Positions 42,341 through 49,750 of a DNA stretch of 64,000 bases are shown one piece after another. The DNA is from JBEEFP01 sp041166085 (GTDB lineage: Bacteria > Actinomycetota > Acidimicrobiia > Acidimicrobiales > JAFATL01). Under the pieces are notes generated by a model. It did not search any database and was not told the DNA's origin. It saw only the letters and a program-made list of their open reading frames with translations. Position 1 is the first letter of the stretch. Every line of letters starts with the position of its first letter. The position numbers and the translations under genes are program-made. The stretch lies in contig JBEEFP010000006.1 of the NCBI GenBank assembly GCA_041166085.1, forward strand, positions 1 through 64,000. Direction: 5' to 3'.

Positions 42341-43262
42341 TGAGGCTCTTGCTGACCAGGTAGTCCTGCGCCACCTTGTCGGGGTCCTGCTTGTCGACGT
42401 CGATCTTCGTGTTCATGGCGATCAGGTCGTCGGTGGTCAAGGTGCTCGAGACCTTGTTGAGCACCTTGGTGACGTCGGCGTCGACCTTGGACGTGCGGAT
42501 CACCGGGACCACGTTGCCGGCCAGCTGGATGAGCTTGTCGTCTTGCAGGACGACGAAGTTCTTCTCCTTGATGGAGGCGTCGGCCGAGAAGAGTCGCGCG
42601 ATGTCGACGTCACCCTTCTCCAGCGCGGTCTTGGTGATGGGCCCGCCAGTGTCCAGCGCCTTGAATCCCAGCTTCAGCCCGTAGACCTGCTCGAGACCCA
42701 AGCCGCACGTGATGCGGGTCGGGCATTCGGGCGGACCGCCGAGCGTGAGGTGGTCCTTGACCGTGGCCAGGTCGGAGATCTTCGTGAGGTGGTACTTGTC
42801 CGCGGTTGCCTTGGTGACGGCGAGGACGTCGCCGTCGGTCGCGTCGGATGGCTTCAGCACGCTGAGCTGTTTGGTCTTGAGCGCGTCCGTCAGCTTCGCG
42901 GTGGTCGCCGCGACATCGTCCCCTGGCTTGCTCGCGTCCTTTGCGACGAACGCCAACGCGTTGCCGAGGTACTCGGGGATCATGTCGATCTCACCCTTCT
43001 CCAGCGCCGGAAAGATGACCTCCCGAGCCCCGAGATTGGCCCGTACCGTCGTCTTGTAGCCGGCGTCCTCGAGCGCCTTCGCGTACAAGTTGGCGAGCAA
43101 CACGTTCTCGCTGAAGTTGGCCGAACCAACCACCAGCGAACCCTTGGCCTTGGTCGTGGTGTTGGAGCTGCTGGCGCCGCCACCCGAATCGCCGCACGCA
43201 GCCGCTGTGAACAGCAGCACGAGTGCGAGGACCGCCCCGGCGGCACCTCTACGTTTCCGCAT
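42330..43262 (-). CDS. Osmoprotectant/glycine-betaine ABC transporter substrate-binding lipoprotein
   Basis: A 310-aa lipoprotein (lipobox TAAAC) of the OpuAC/ProX family: KGSLVVGSANFSENVLLANL, EVIFPALEKGEIDMIPEYLG and GPPECPTRITCGLGLEQVYG are typical of the OsmX/OpuCC branch, which binds choline, betaine or carnitine. It ends the permease-permease-binding protein unit, overlapping the permease by 14 bases. Confidence 0.88.
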   Translation of the reverse strand: MRKRRGAAGAVLALVLLFTAAACGDSGGGASSSNTTTKAKGSLVVGSANFSENVLLANLYAKALEDAGYKTTVRANLGAREVIFPALEKGEIDMIPEYLGNALAFVAKDASKPGDDVAATTAKLTDALKTKQLSVLKPSDATDGDVLAVTKATADKYHLTKISDLATVKDHLTLGGPPECPTRITCGLGLEQVYGLKLGFKALDTGGPITKTALEKGDVDIARLFSADASIKEKNFVVLQDDKLIQLAGNVVPVIRTSKVDADVTKVLNKVSSTLTTDDLIAMNTKIDVDKQDPDKVAQDYLVSKSLIKG

Positions 43263-44019
43263 GGGTCTGTTCCTTCCTTTCGTTGAGTACAGCTTGAGAG
43301 AGCGAGGAATGAGCCGCCGCTCCAGGCAGCGCAGAAGCCACCGCCGTCGGCGTGCGGCGCCCTGAGAGGCCGGGCGACAGGGTCAATCGTTGCAGGAAGG
43401 CGAGGGCCAGCTCCACACCGACCGAGAGTGCGGCGACCAGGAGCGCCCCAGCGAACAGCTTCACGTGGTCCTGTTGGGCGAAGCCATCGACGATGTACCG
43501 GCCCAGGCCGCCCCACGCGATGACCGCGCCCAGTGTGGCCGTCGCCACCACTTGGACCCCGGCCGTCCGCACGCCGGCCATGACCAACGGGAGCGCGAGC
43601 GGCAGCTCGACGCGTCGGAGCACCTGGCTGCCCGTCATGCCCATGCCCCGCGCCACCTCGCGCGCATCTGCGTCGACCCCGGCCACGCCCACATAGGCGT
43701 TGGTGACCACCGGCGGGATGGCCAACGCGACCAACGCGATGAACACGGGCTCCGGCCCGATGCTGAACACGAAGACGAACAGGACGAGGAGCGCAAAGGA
43801 CGGGATGGCCCGGCCGATGTTGGCCAGGTTGACGACGACGACACCGCCGCGGCGCACGTGGCCCAGGCCCACGCCGACCGGAAGGGCGATGACAAGGGCG
43901 ACCAGGAGGGCCGCGCCGGACATGGCGAGGTGCTCGGACAGCCGGTGCGGGATCCCGTCGGTCCCCCGCCAGTGCTCACCCGTCGCGAACCACGCGACGA
44001 CATCCCCGAGGAACCGCAT
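43249..44019 (-). CDS. Osmoprotectant ABC transporter permease (OpuCD-like)
   Basis: A 256-aa permease with about five to six helices and the EAA-type loop EVARGMGMTGSQVLRRVELP followed by LPLVMAGVRTAGVQVVATAT. It pairs with the adjacent permease and the divergent CBS-domain ATPase. The C-terminal 40 residues are a polar extension overlapping the binding-protein gene. Confidence 0.88.
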   Translation of the reverse strand: MRFLGDVVAWFATGEHWRGTDGIPHRLSEHLAMSGAALLVALVIALPVGVGLGHVRRGGVVVVNLANIGRAIPSFALLVLFVFVFSIGPEPVFIALVALAIPPVVTNAYVGVAGVDADAREVARGMGMTGSQVLRRVELPLALPLVMAGVRTAGVQVVATATLGAVIAWGGLGRYIVDGFAQQDHVKLFAGALLVAALSVGVELALAFLQRLTLSPGLSGRRTPTAVASALPGAAAHSSLSQAVLNERKEQTHAET

Positions 44020-44706
44020 CTACCTACCGCCCGCCCGTCTGGACCAGGGAGTGGCCAGCCGCTGCAGGAGCAGGAGGAGGAGGTCGGCGGTCACCGCGAG
44101 CACGACGGAGAGCACCGCGCCGACGACCAGCGGCGTCTTGAACTGCCGGTTCAAGCCGTCGAGGATGAACTGCCCCAGCCCGCCCTGGCCGATGAGGGCG
44201 GTGACGGTGACGAGCCCGATGGTCGTGACGGCCGCGATGCGGACGCCCGCGATGATGGCGGGCACGGCGAGGGGCATCTCGACCCTGAGCAGCTGCCGCA
44301 CGGGTCCGAAGCCCATCCCCTGGGCGGCCTCGCGCACCTCGGGCGAGACGCCGGCCAGCCCGGTGACCGTGTTCCGCACGAGGATCAGCAACGTGTACCC
44401 GACGAGGGCGATCTCCGCTGTGGTCCGTGAGAGCCCCGTCACGGGGACGAAGAGGGCGAAGAGCGCCAGCGACGGGATCGTGTAGACGATCCCGGTCACG
44501 GCGAAGACCGGTGTCGTCAATCGGCGCCATCGATGCACGGCGACGGCGAGGGGCAGGGCGATGAGCAGACCCAGACCGACGGCGATGGACGTGAGCAACA
44601 GGTGCTCGCGGAGGGCGCGGCCGATGTCGCCGAGGTGGTCCCCCACCCAACCCCACCACACCCACGACTCGGGGCCGTTGGCTCCCAGCACGGCCCTCGC
44701 CAGCAC
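44020..44706 (-). CDS. Osmoprotectant ABC transporter permease (OpuCB-like)
   Basis: A 228-aa permease with EAA loop EVREAAQGMGFGPVRQLLRVE and LAVPAIIAGVRIAAVTTIG. It starts one base after... the next permease gene begins immediately at its stop, so the two are translationally linked. GTG at 44706 sits six bases from a leftward -10 box (TAACTT), implying a leaderless mRNA. Confidence 0.88.
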   Translation of the reverse strand: MLARAVLGANGPESWVWWGWVGDHLGDIGRALREHLLLTSIAVGLGLLIALPLAVAVHRWRRLTTPVFAVTGIVYTIPSLALFALFVPVTGLSRTTAEIALVGYTLLILVRNTVTGLAGVSPEVREAAQGMGFGPVRQLLRVEMPLAVPAIIAGVRIAAVTTIGLVTVTALIGQGGLGQFILDGLNRQFKTPLVVGAVLSVVLAVTADLLLLLLQRLATPWSRRAGGR

Positions 44707-44712
44707 CCGCGC

Positions 44713-44722
44713 AAGTTAGCGT
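44713..44722. promoter_or_regulatory. Bidirectional -10 element of the osmoprotectant transporter
   Basis: AAGTTAGCGT holds two -10 boxes sharing a central TA: TAACTT leftward (44718-44713), six bases from the permease GTG, and TAGCGT rightward (44717-44722), 11 bases from the ATPase ATG. The whole divergent region is only 27 bases. Confidence 0.5.
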
Positions 44723-44733
44723 GGCGGTCCGGG

Positions 44734-45864
44734 ATGATCAGGCTGGACCACCTCACCAAGCGGTTCGGCGCCCGGACGGCGGTCGACGAGCTGAGCTTGG
44801 AGGTCGACGACGGCGAGTTGTGCGTGCTCGTCGGTCCGTCCGGGTGCGGCAAGACGACAACCATGAAGATGATCAACCGGCTCGTCGAACCGACGAGCGG
44901 GGCGATCCTCGTCGACGGTGTCGACGTCACCAAGGCTGACCCCGTCCAGCTGCGGCGGGGCATGGGTTACGTGATCCAGCAGATCGGGCTCTTCCCCCAT
45001 CAGACCGTCGCAGACAATGTGGCCACCGTGCCGCGGCTCCTCGGCTGGGACCGGGCCCGCATCAGCAGCCGGGTCGGTGAGCTGCTCGAGCTCGTAGGGC
45101 TGGAGCCCGCGCAGTACGCCAAGCGCTACCCGGCCGAGCTGTCGGGCGGGGAGCGCCAGCGCGTCGGTGTGGCGCGCGCCCTCGGCGCCGACCCCCCCGT
45201 GCTGCTGATGGACGAGCCCTTCGGTGCGATCGACCCGATCACGAGGGATCGCCTGCAGGCCGAGTTCCTCCGCCTGCAGGCGGAGCTGCACAAGACCATC
45301 GTCTTCGTGACCCACGACATCGAGGAGGCCGTGCGCCTCGGCGACCGCATCGCCATCCTCCGCGAGGGCGGGAAGCTCGAGCAGTACGACACACCTGCCC
45401 AGGTGCTGGGCCGCCCTGCTTCGCCGTTCGTGGCCAGCTTCGTCGGTGCCGACCGAGGACTGAAGCGGCTGTCCGTGACGCCGATCGCCGCTGCCGAGCT
45501 GGAGCACCCGCCGGTCGTCTCCCCGGACGCAGACGTCGTCGAGGCGAGACGCGTGCTCGAGGGCGTCGGCGGTGACTGGGCGGTTGTCGTGAGCGCGGCC
45601 GAGGCGCTGACCGGTTACGTCGGGCTCGACGACCTGACGGGGACGGGAACGGTCGCGACTCGGGTTCGCCGGCTGCCGGCGTGGGTGCCGTCCCGCAGCA
45701 CGCTCAAGCACGCCTTCTCCGAGATGCTGCAGCACGACGCGGCGTGGGTCGCGGTCCTCGACGGTGACCGCTACCTGGGCGTGCTCACGCCCGAGTCACT
45801 GCACACCGCGCTTCGTCACTCCGTGACCCAGGGCTCAGCCGCCGAAGATGGCGGGCAGCGCTGA
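44734..45864 (+). CDS. Osmoprotectant ABC transporter ATPase with CBS domains (OpuCA-like)
   Basis: A 376-aa ATPase: Walker A VGPSGCGKTTTMK, signature ELSGGERQRVGVARAL, Walker B VLLMDEPFGAIDP and switch FVTHDIEEAVRLGDRIAIL. Residues 265-370 form a degenerate CBS pair that in OpuA-type systems senses ionic strength. It diverges from the permease and binding-protein genes. Its 3' end overlaps the convergent nickel permease gene by 30 bases. Confidence 0.9.
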   Translation: MIRLDHLTKRFGARTAVDELSLEVDDGELCVLVGPSGCGKTTTMKMINRLVEPTSGAILVDGVDVTKADPVQLRRGMGYVIQQIGLFPHQTVADNVATVPRLLGWDRARISSRVGELLELVGLEPAQYAKRYPAELSGGERQRVGVARALGADPPVLLMDEPFGAIDPITRDRLQAEFLRLQAELHKTIVFVTHDIEEAVRLGDRIAILREGGKLEQYDTPAQVLGRPASPFVASFVGADRGLKRLSVTPIAAAELEHPPVVSPDADVVEARRVLEGVGGDWAVVVSAAEALTGYVGLDDLTGTGTVATRVRRLPAWVPSRSTLKHAFSEMLQHDAAWVAVLDGDRYLGVLTPESLHTALRHSVTQGSAAEDGGQR

Positions 45865-46641
45865 GCCCCTGCCCGCCAGGAGCAGCGCGCCGACCACCAA
45901 GCTGAAGGTCCCCGTGAGCGCGGCCACCGACGCGTAGACGGTGAAGCTGCGACTGGCCCGCAGGAACCCGAAGGCGGCCGTCGCTGCGATCAGTGAGTTG
46001 GACGTCAACAGCCCGGCGATGAACGCGACAAGGGTGATGACCCCGGTCGCCGTCCCGCCTGCGCCAGCCGCGGCCAGGAAGATGACGACCTGGGTCGGCG
46101 TCTCGGCCCCGATCCCGTGCAACATGCCCACACTGAACGCCGTGCCCCGTCCGTAGCGACCGGTCAGGTCGTCGGGCATGGGATGGGCGTGGGGATGGGG
46201 ATGCGGATGATGCGACAGGTCGGCACCCGTGTCGACGAGCACGGTGCCCTCGGCGTCGGCGCGGGCCATGCGGTGACGCACACCTCGCACCCAGTCGAAC
46301 AGCAGCATCCACCGGCTGCGCATGCGGAAGTGGCGACCCTGGCGGGCCAGCGAGACGAACACCCAGACGCCGAGCGCGAGCAGGGTGAGGCCCACGACCC
46401 GCTCCATGCCGCGGTCGAACGAGTCGGGCACGAGGTCGCCGGCGGCGATGGCCAGCACGCCGAGCACGAAGACCACCGCCGCGTGGCCGCCGGCGTAGAG
46501 GGTGGCCAGCGCCATCGACCGGCGGGGCTCCTCCTGCGTGCCCGCGATGTCGGTGATGGCGGCGATGTGGTCCCAGTCGATGCCGTGGCGGAACCCGAGC
46601 CCGTAGGCCGTCACCAGCAAGCCGAGCCGCAACCCTTCCAC
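45835..46641 (-). CDS. NiCoT-like nickel/cobalt permease
   Basis: About 268 aa with seven or so helices. The helix-2-type metal motif reads FRHGIDWDHIAAITD (HxxxDH class), a loop rich in His and Pro (HHPHPHPHAHP) links the halves, and MLHGIGAETPTQ matches a later conserved motif. It should import Ni2+ or Co2+. GTG at 46641 has GAGAGGA eight bases upstream; GTG at 46680 is an alternative. It diverges from a Fur-family regulator, the expected controller. Confidence 0.8.
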   Translation of the reverse strand: MEGLRLGLLVTAYGLGFRHGIDWDHIAAITDIAGTQEEPRRSMALATLYAGGHAAVVFVLGVLAIAAGDLVPDSFDRGMERVVGLTLLALGVWVFVSLARQGRHFRMRSRWMLLFDWVRGVRHRMARADAEGTVLVDTGADLSHHPHPHPHAHPMPDDLTGRYGRGTAFSVGMLHGIGAETPTQVVIFLAAAGAGGTATGVITLVAFIAGLLTSNSLIAATAAFGFLRASRSFTVYASVAALTGTFSLVVGALLLAGRGSALPAIFGG

Positions 46642-46683
46642 CGACGTGTCCTCTCGCCGCTTCTCTCGTCCCCGCGACACTGC

Positions 46684-46698
46684 TGCGACCCGGTCGCA
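46684..46698. promoter_or_regulatory. Palindromic operator candidate between the metal permease and Fur-family gene
   Basis: TGCGAC-CCG-GTCGCA is a perfect 6-3-6 palindrome. It lies directly after a leftward -10 candidate TAGCTT (46706-46701), so it covers the permease transcription start. A related GCGAC-N3-GCGAC pair lies between the two promoters. The Fur-family protein alongside is the likely binder. Confidence 0.4.
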
Positions 46699-46722
46699 TC
46701 AAGCTATCGCGACGGTGCGACG

Positions 46723-46728
46723 TACGCT
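46723..46728 (+). promoter_or_regulatory. -10 element of the Fur-family gene (leaderless)
   Basis: TACGCT, then seven bases, then the ATG at 46736. No ribosome binding site lies between them. Confidence 0.4.
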
Positions 46729-46735
46729 GCCCCGC

Positions 46736-47158
46736 ATGGCGGACGAGCGCATCGACCGCATCCTCGCCCTGCTCCGTGCCGACGGCGGACGCATCACCAT
46801 CGCCCGGCGAGCCCTGGTGGAGGCCCTCGTCGGCGCGGACGCCCACGTCACCGCCGACGACCTGGCCGGGCGGGTGCAGGCCGCCCACCCCGAGGTGCAC
46901 CGCTCCACCGTGTACCGCACCCTGGACGCGCTCGAGCGCATCGGTGTCGTCGTCCACAGCCACCTCGGCCACGGTGGTGGCGTCTACCACCTGGCCGACG
47001 AGCGCCATCAGCACCTGGTGTGCGAGGTGTGCGGCCGAGTCGTGGAGGTGCCCGACACCGTCTTCGCGCCACTCGCCCGCGCCGTGCACGAGCGCTACGG
47101 GTTCACGGTGGAGCCCGGTCACTTCGCCCTGGTCGGGCGGTGCGCGACCTGCTCGTGA
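46736..47158 (+). CDS. Fur-family metal-responsive regulator
   Basis: A 140-aa repressor: winged helix with VHRSTVYRTLDALERIGVV, metal-site HSHLGHGGGVYHLADERHQH and the structural zinc cysteines CEVCG plus C-terminal CATC. Divergence from a Ni/Co permease suggests a Nur-like (nickel) role, but Zur or Fur cannot be excluded. Confidence 0.88.
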   Translation: MADERIDRILALLRADGGRITIARRALVEALVGADAHVTADDLAGRVQAAHPEVHRSTVYRTLDALERIGVVVHSHLGHGGGVYHLADERHQHLVCEVCGRVVEVPDTVFAPLARAVHERYGFTVEPGHFALVGRCATCS

Positions 47159-47165
47159 GACGGGC

Positions 47166-47573
47166 CTAGGTGACCTTGTAGGTCAGGATGGTGAAGGTGC
47201 CGTACGCGAACAGCGCGCCGGTGATGCTGTAGAGCGTCGCCTTGACCACCGCCCGCTTGGCAGGCCGGCGCACGTAGTCGTCGATGATCCAGCGCAGGCC
47301 GTTCAGTCCGTGGAGCAGGCCGAGGGCGAGCAGGGCCCAGTCGAAGACCCGCCACAAGGGGTTGTCCCACCGCTGGTTGACGAACGCGGCGTTGGTGTCG
47401 GCCACGTCGTTGAGGATGTGGGTGATGGCGAAATGCAGCAGCGCGAGGAAGATGAGCACCAGGCCCGAGATCCGCATGAAGAACCACGACCACGTCTCGA
47501 AGTTCTGGCGAGGGCGGCGGTCCTGCCTGCGCTCGGGCGGCGTGGTGCGGCGGGGCTCCGCCTCCACCGCCAT
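47166..47573 (-). CDS. sdhD: Succinate dehydrogenase membrane anchor subunit
   Basis: A 135-aa three-helix protein: SWFFMRISGLVLIFLALLHF with Arg-Ile-Ser-Gly, the haem/quinone His in HFAITH, and LLALGLLHGLNGLRWIIDDY. It anchors complex II with SdhC. ATG shares a base with the sdhC stop. The flavoprotein (sdhA) and iron-sulfur (sdhB) genes, usually next, are absent; the next gene is the convergent Fur-family regulator. Confidence 0.88.
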   Translation of the reverse strand: MAVEAEPRRTTPPERRQDRRPRQNFETWSWFFMRISGLVLIFLALLHFAITHILNDVADTNAAFVNQRWDNPLWRVFDWALLALGLLHGLNGLRWIIDDYVRRPAKRAVVKATLYSITGALFAYGTFTILTYKVT

Positions 47574-47947
47574 CAGAAGTGGCCCTGGAAGAACGGCTTC
47601 ATGATCACGTACCCGCCCACCACGCTGAGGGCGGCGGTCACGAACATCACGACCGCAAACACCGTGCGCTCGCTCTTGATGGCTTCGGGGAAGAAGTCCA
47701 CCAGCACGATCCGCAGGCCGTTGAGGGCGTGGTACAGCAGGGCTGCGAGCAGGCCGACCTCGAACACCCGCAGCAGCACGTTGCCGTAGACCTGGTGCAC
47801 CTCGTTGTAGAGCTTGGGACGCGAGATGAGCGACACGTCGATGACATGCAGCAGCAGGAAGAAGAAGACGAGGAACCCGGTGATGCGATGGAGCACGAAG
47901 GCCCACTGCCCGGACTTGCCCCGGTAGACGGTGCTGCTCGGACTCAC
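47573..47947 (-). CDS. sdhC: Succinate dehydrogenase cytochrome b556 subunit
   Basis: A 124-aa three-helix protein with SGQWAFVLHRITGFLVFFFL (His-Arg-Ile-Thr-Gly motif), the haem His in LLLHVIDV and LLYHALNGLRIVLVDFFPEA. GTG at 47947 is chosen because it forms a GTGA overlap with the tiny gene upstream. It pairs with SdhD at the quinone site. Confidence 0.88.
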   Translation of the reverse strand: MSPSSTVYRGKSGQWAFVLHRITGFLVFFFLLLHVIDVSLISRPKLYNEVHQVYGNVLLRVFEVGLLAALLYHALNGLRIVLVDFFPEAIKSERTVFAVVMFVTAALSVVGGYVIMKPFFQGHF

Positions 47948-48072
47948 CGGCGCCTCCCACGCATCCAGCGGTCGCCCCACATCGTGGACGAGGCGACGTA
48001 CAGCGAGAAGAACACGATCAGCAACGCGATCAGACCAAGGGCGATCGAGAAGATGGTCTGCGCCGTGGTCAC
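47944..48072 (-). CDS. 42-aa single-helix membrane protein preceding sdhC
   Basis: Starts with GTG at 48072 and encodes VTTAQTIFSIALGLIALLIV, then FFSLYVASSTMWGDRWMRGR and two Arg. One helix with a positively charged end, and a stop that overlaps the sdhC start (GTGA). The coupling suggests an extra small subunit or assembly factor of complex II; I do not recognise it. Confidence 0.55.
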   Translation of the reverse strand: MTTAQTIFSIALGLIALLIVFFSLYVASSTMWGDRWMRGRRR

Positions 48073-48107
48073 GAAGCGGGACGTTAGCCCGGCCCCTCCA
48101 GCGCCCT

Positions 48108-48884
48108 CTAATTCTCCAACGGCCTGCCGCGCTCGAGGCCTTCGAGCCACAGCGGGAGGTCCTGGCGATGGACGCCGAGGCTCACACCCGTCGCGGCCAA
48201 GTCGGCGGGCGGGCCGTCGAAGAACACCCGCCCGTGCCGCAGCACGACGACACGGTCGAGGTCGTCGGCCACCGCCCCGAGCTCGTGGGACACGAGCAGG
48301 ACGGCGGCCCGGTGCTCGCGGACGAAGTGCTCGAGCGAGTCGCGGAAGCGCCGTTGCGAATCGAGGTCGACCCCTGCCACCGGCTCGTCGAGGATGAGCA
48401 GCTCGGGCTGACCGGCGAAGGCCTTGGCGATGAACGCCCGCTGCTGCTGGCCCCCGGACAGCTCGCTCACCCGGCTGGCCCGGCGGTCCAGCAGCTCGAC
48501 CGACTGCAGCGCGTGCGTCACCTCCCGCCGATCGTCGGCGCTGGAGCGGCGCCACCAGCGGCCGCGAGCCAGCCTGCCCGCGGCCACGACCTCCTCGACG
48601 GTGGCGGGTAGGTCCCGCGCCAGCGCCGGGCGCTGCGGGACGTAGCCGAGACGCCAGCGGTCGCGTAGCCGGGACGGAGGCGTGCCGAAGAGCTGGACCC
48701 AGCCAGCGCTCGGCGTCAGCAGGCCGAGCAGGACGCGCAGGAGGGTGGACTTGCCGGAGCCGTTGGGACCCACGAGTGCGACGAACTCGCCGGGGCCGAT
48801 GCGCAGATCGACACCGTCGAGGACACGGTCCACGCCATAGGAGAAGGAGACTCCCGAGGCCTCGAGGAGGACGGGCTCCGTCAT
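48108..48884 (-). CDS. Metal ABC transporter ATP-binding protein (ZnuC-like)
   Basis: A 258-aa ATPase: Walker A LVGPNGSGKSTLL, signature ELSGGQQQRAFIAKAF, Walker B LLILDEPVAGVD, and LVSHELGAVADDLDRVVVL. It overlaps the binding-protein gene (ATGA), so it belongs to a zinc/manganese importer. The expected permease gene (znuB) is not next to it. Confidence 0.87.
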   Translation of the reverse strand: MTEPVLLEASGVSFSYGVDRVLDGVDLRIGPGEFVALVGPNGSGKSTLLRVLLGLLTPSAGWVQLFGTPPSRLRDRWRLGYVPQRPALARDLPATVEEVVAAGRLARGRWWRRSSADDRREVTHALQSVELLDRRASRVSELSGGQQQRAFIAKAFAGQPELLILDEPVAGVDLDSQRRFRDSLEHFVREHRAAVLLVSHELGAVADDLDRVVVLRHGRVFFDGPPADLAATGVSLGVHRQDLPLWLEGLERGRPLEN

Positions 48885-49750
48885 AGACAGCCCAGTGCGA
48901 CCCGCAGAGCGGCCAGGTTTCGGCCCATCGACTGGAGGTACGTCGACGGCCGCGAGGCCACCATCCGTCCTTCGACGGGATCGAGGACCGCCGTCGTGAC
49001 GCCGGTCTCCTGCGCCAGGGTGGCAGCCGGTCCGCCCGTGACGAGCGGCTCGGTGAAGATGGTCGTCACACCCGCATCCTTCACCAGCGCGGCCAGCTCG
49101 GTGAGACGGACGGGCGTGGGCACCGACGCCGGCGACGCGCCCGCGATCGCCTCCTGCTCCAACCGGTAACGGCTCGCCAGGTAGAGGAAGGCTGCGTGCG
49201 ATGTGACGAGGATGTTGCGATCGCACTCGGCCAGCCCGCGGTTGAAGCGCCGATCCAACGAGCCGAGCTCGTCGCGGTAATGGCGGCTGTTCGCTGCGTA
49301 GTCACCACGATGCGCTGGGTCGACCTGGGCCAGCGCCCCCTCGACCTTCACGACGATGCGCTGCAGCAGCACGGGATCCAGCCACACGTGCGGGTCGTCA
49401 CCCACGACAGGCAGCCCGGCCAGCGCGTCCACGGCCCGACCCTCGGCCTGGGAGACCAGCGCGGAGACCGCGGGCTGGAAGCCATGACTCAGGTAGATGA
49501 GGACGTCGGCTTGCCGCTCCTGCTGCGAATGCGAGGCGTCGAGCGCGACATCGTGCGGCTCGACGCCCAGAGGCGTCAACGTCTGCACGTCGACGTGCCC
49601 GCCTCCGACGACACGCGCCACGTCAGCCATCGGGAAGAAGGCGGCCACCACCGTCACCTTGTGCGCAGCGGACCCGTCCTTGCCACAGGACGCGCTCGCC
49701 AGCAGCCCGCCCGCCGCCGTCAGCAACGCGACGATGCGGAAGACCCTCAC
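48881..49750 (-). CDS. Metal ABC transporter substrate-binding lipoprotein (ZnuA-like)
   Basis: A 289-aa lipoprotein (lipobox ASASC) of the cluster 9 family. Metal-ligand contexts include VEPHDVAL, DPHVWLDPVLLQRIVVKV, VTSHAAFLYLASRY and IFTEPLV; the His in each of the first three and an acidic residue in the last are the expected zinc or manganese ligands. Its start and stop overlap neighbouring genes by four bases. Confidence 0.88.
   Translation of the reverse strand: MRVFRIVALLTAAGGLLASASCGKDGSAAHKVTVVAAFFPMADVARVVGGGHVDVQTLTPLGVEPHDVALDASHSQQERQADVLIYLSHGFQPAVSALVSQAEGRAVDALAGLPVVGDDPHVWLDPVLLQRIVVKVEGALAQVDPAHRGDYAANSRHYRDELGSLDRRFNRGLAECDRNILVTSHAAFLYLASRYRLEQEAIAGASPASVPTPVRLTELAALVKDAGVTTIFTEPLVTGGPAATLAQETGVTTAVLDPVEGRMVASRPSTYLQSMGRNLAALRVALGCL

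Noticed and set aside
46162..46212. Structured CCCATCC-type repeat
   Set aside because: It is the coding sequence of the His/Pro-rich loop of the nickel permease.
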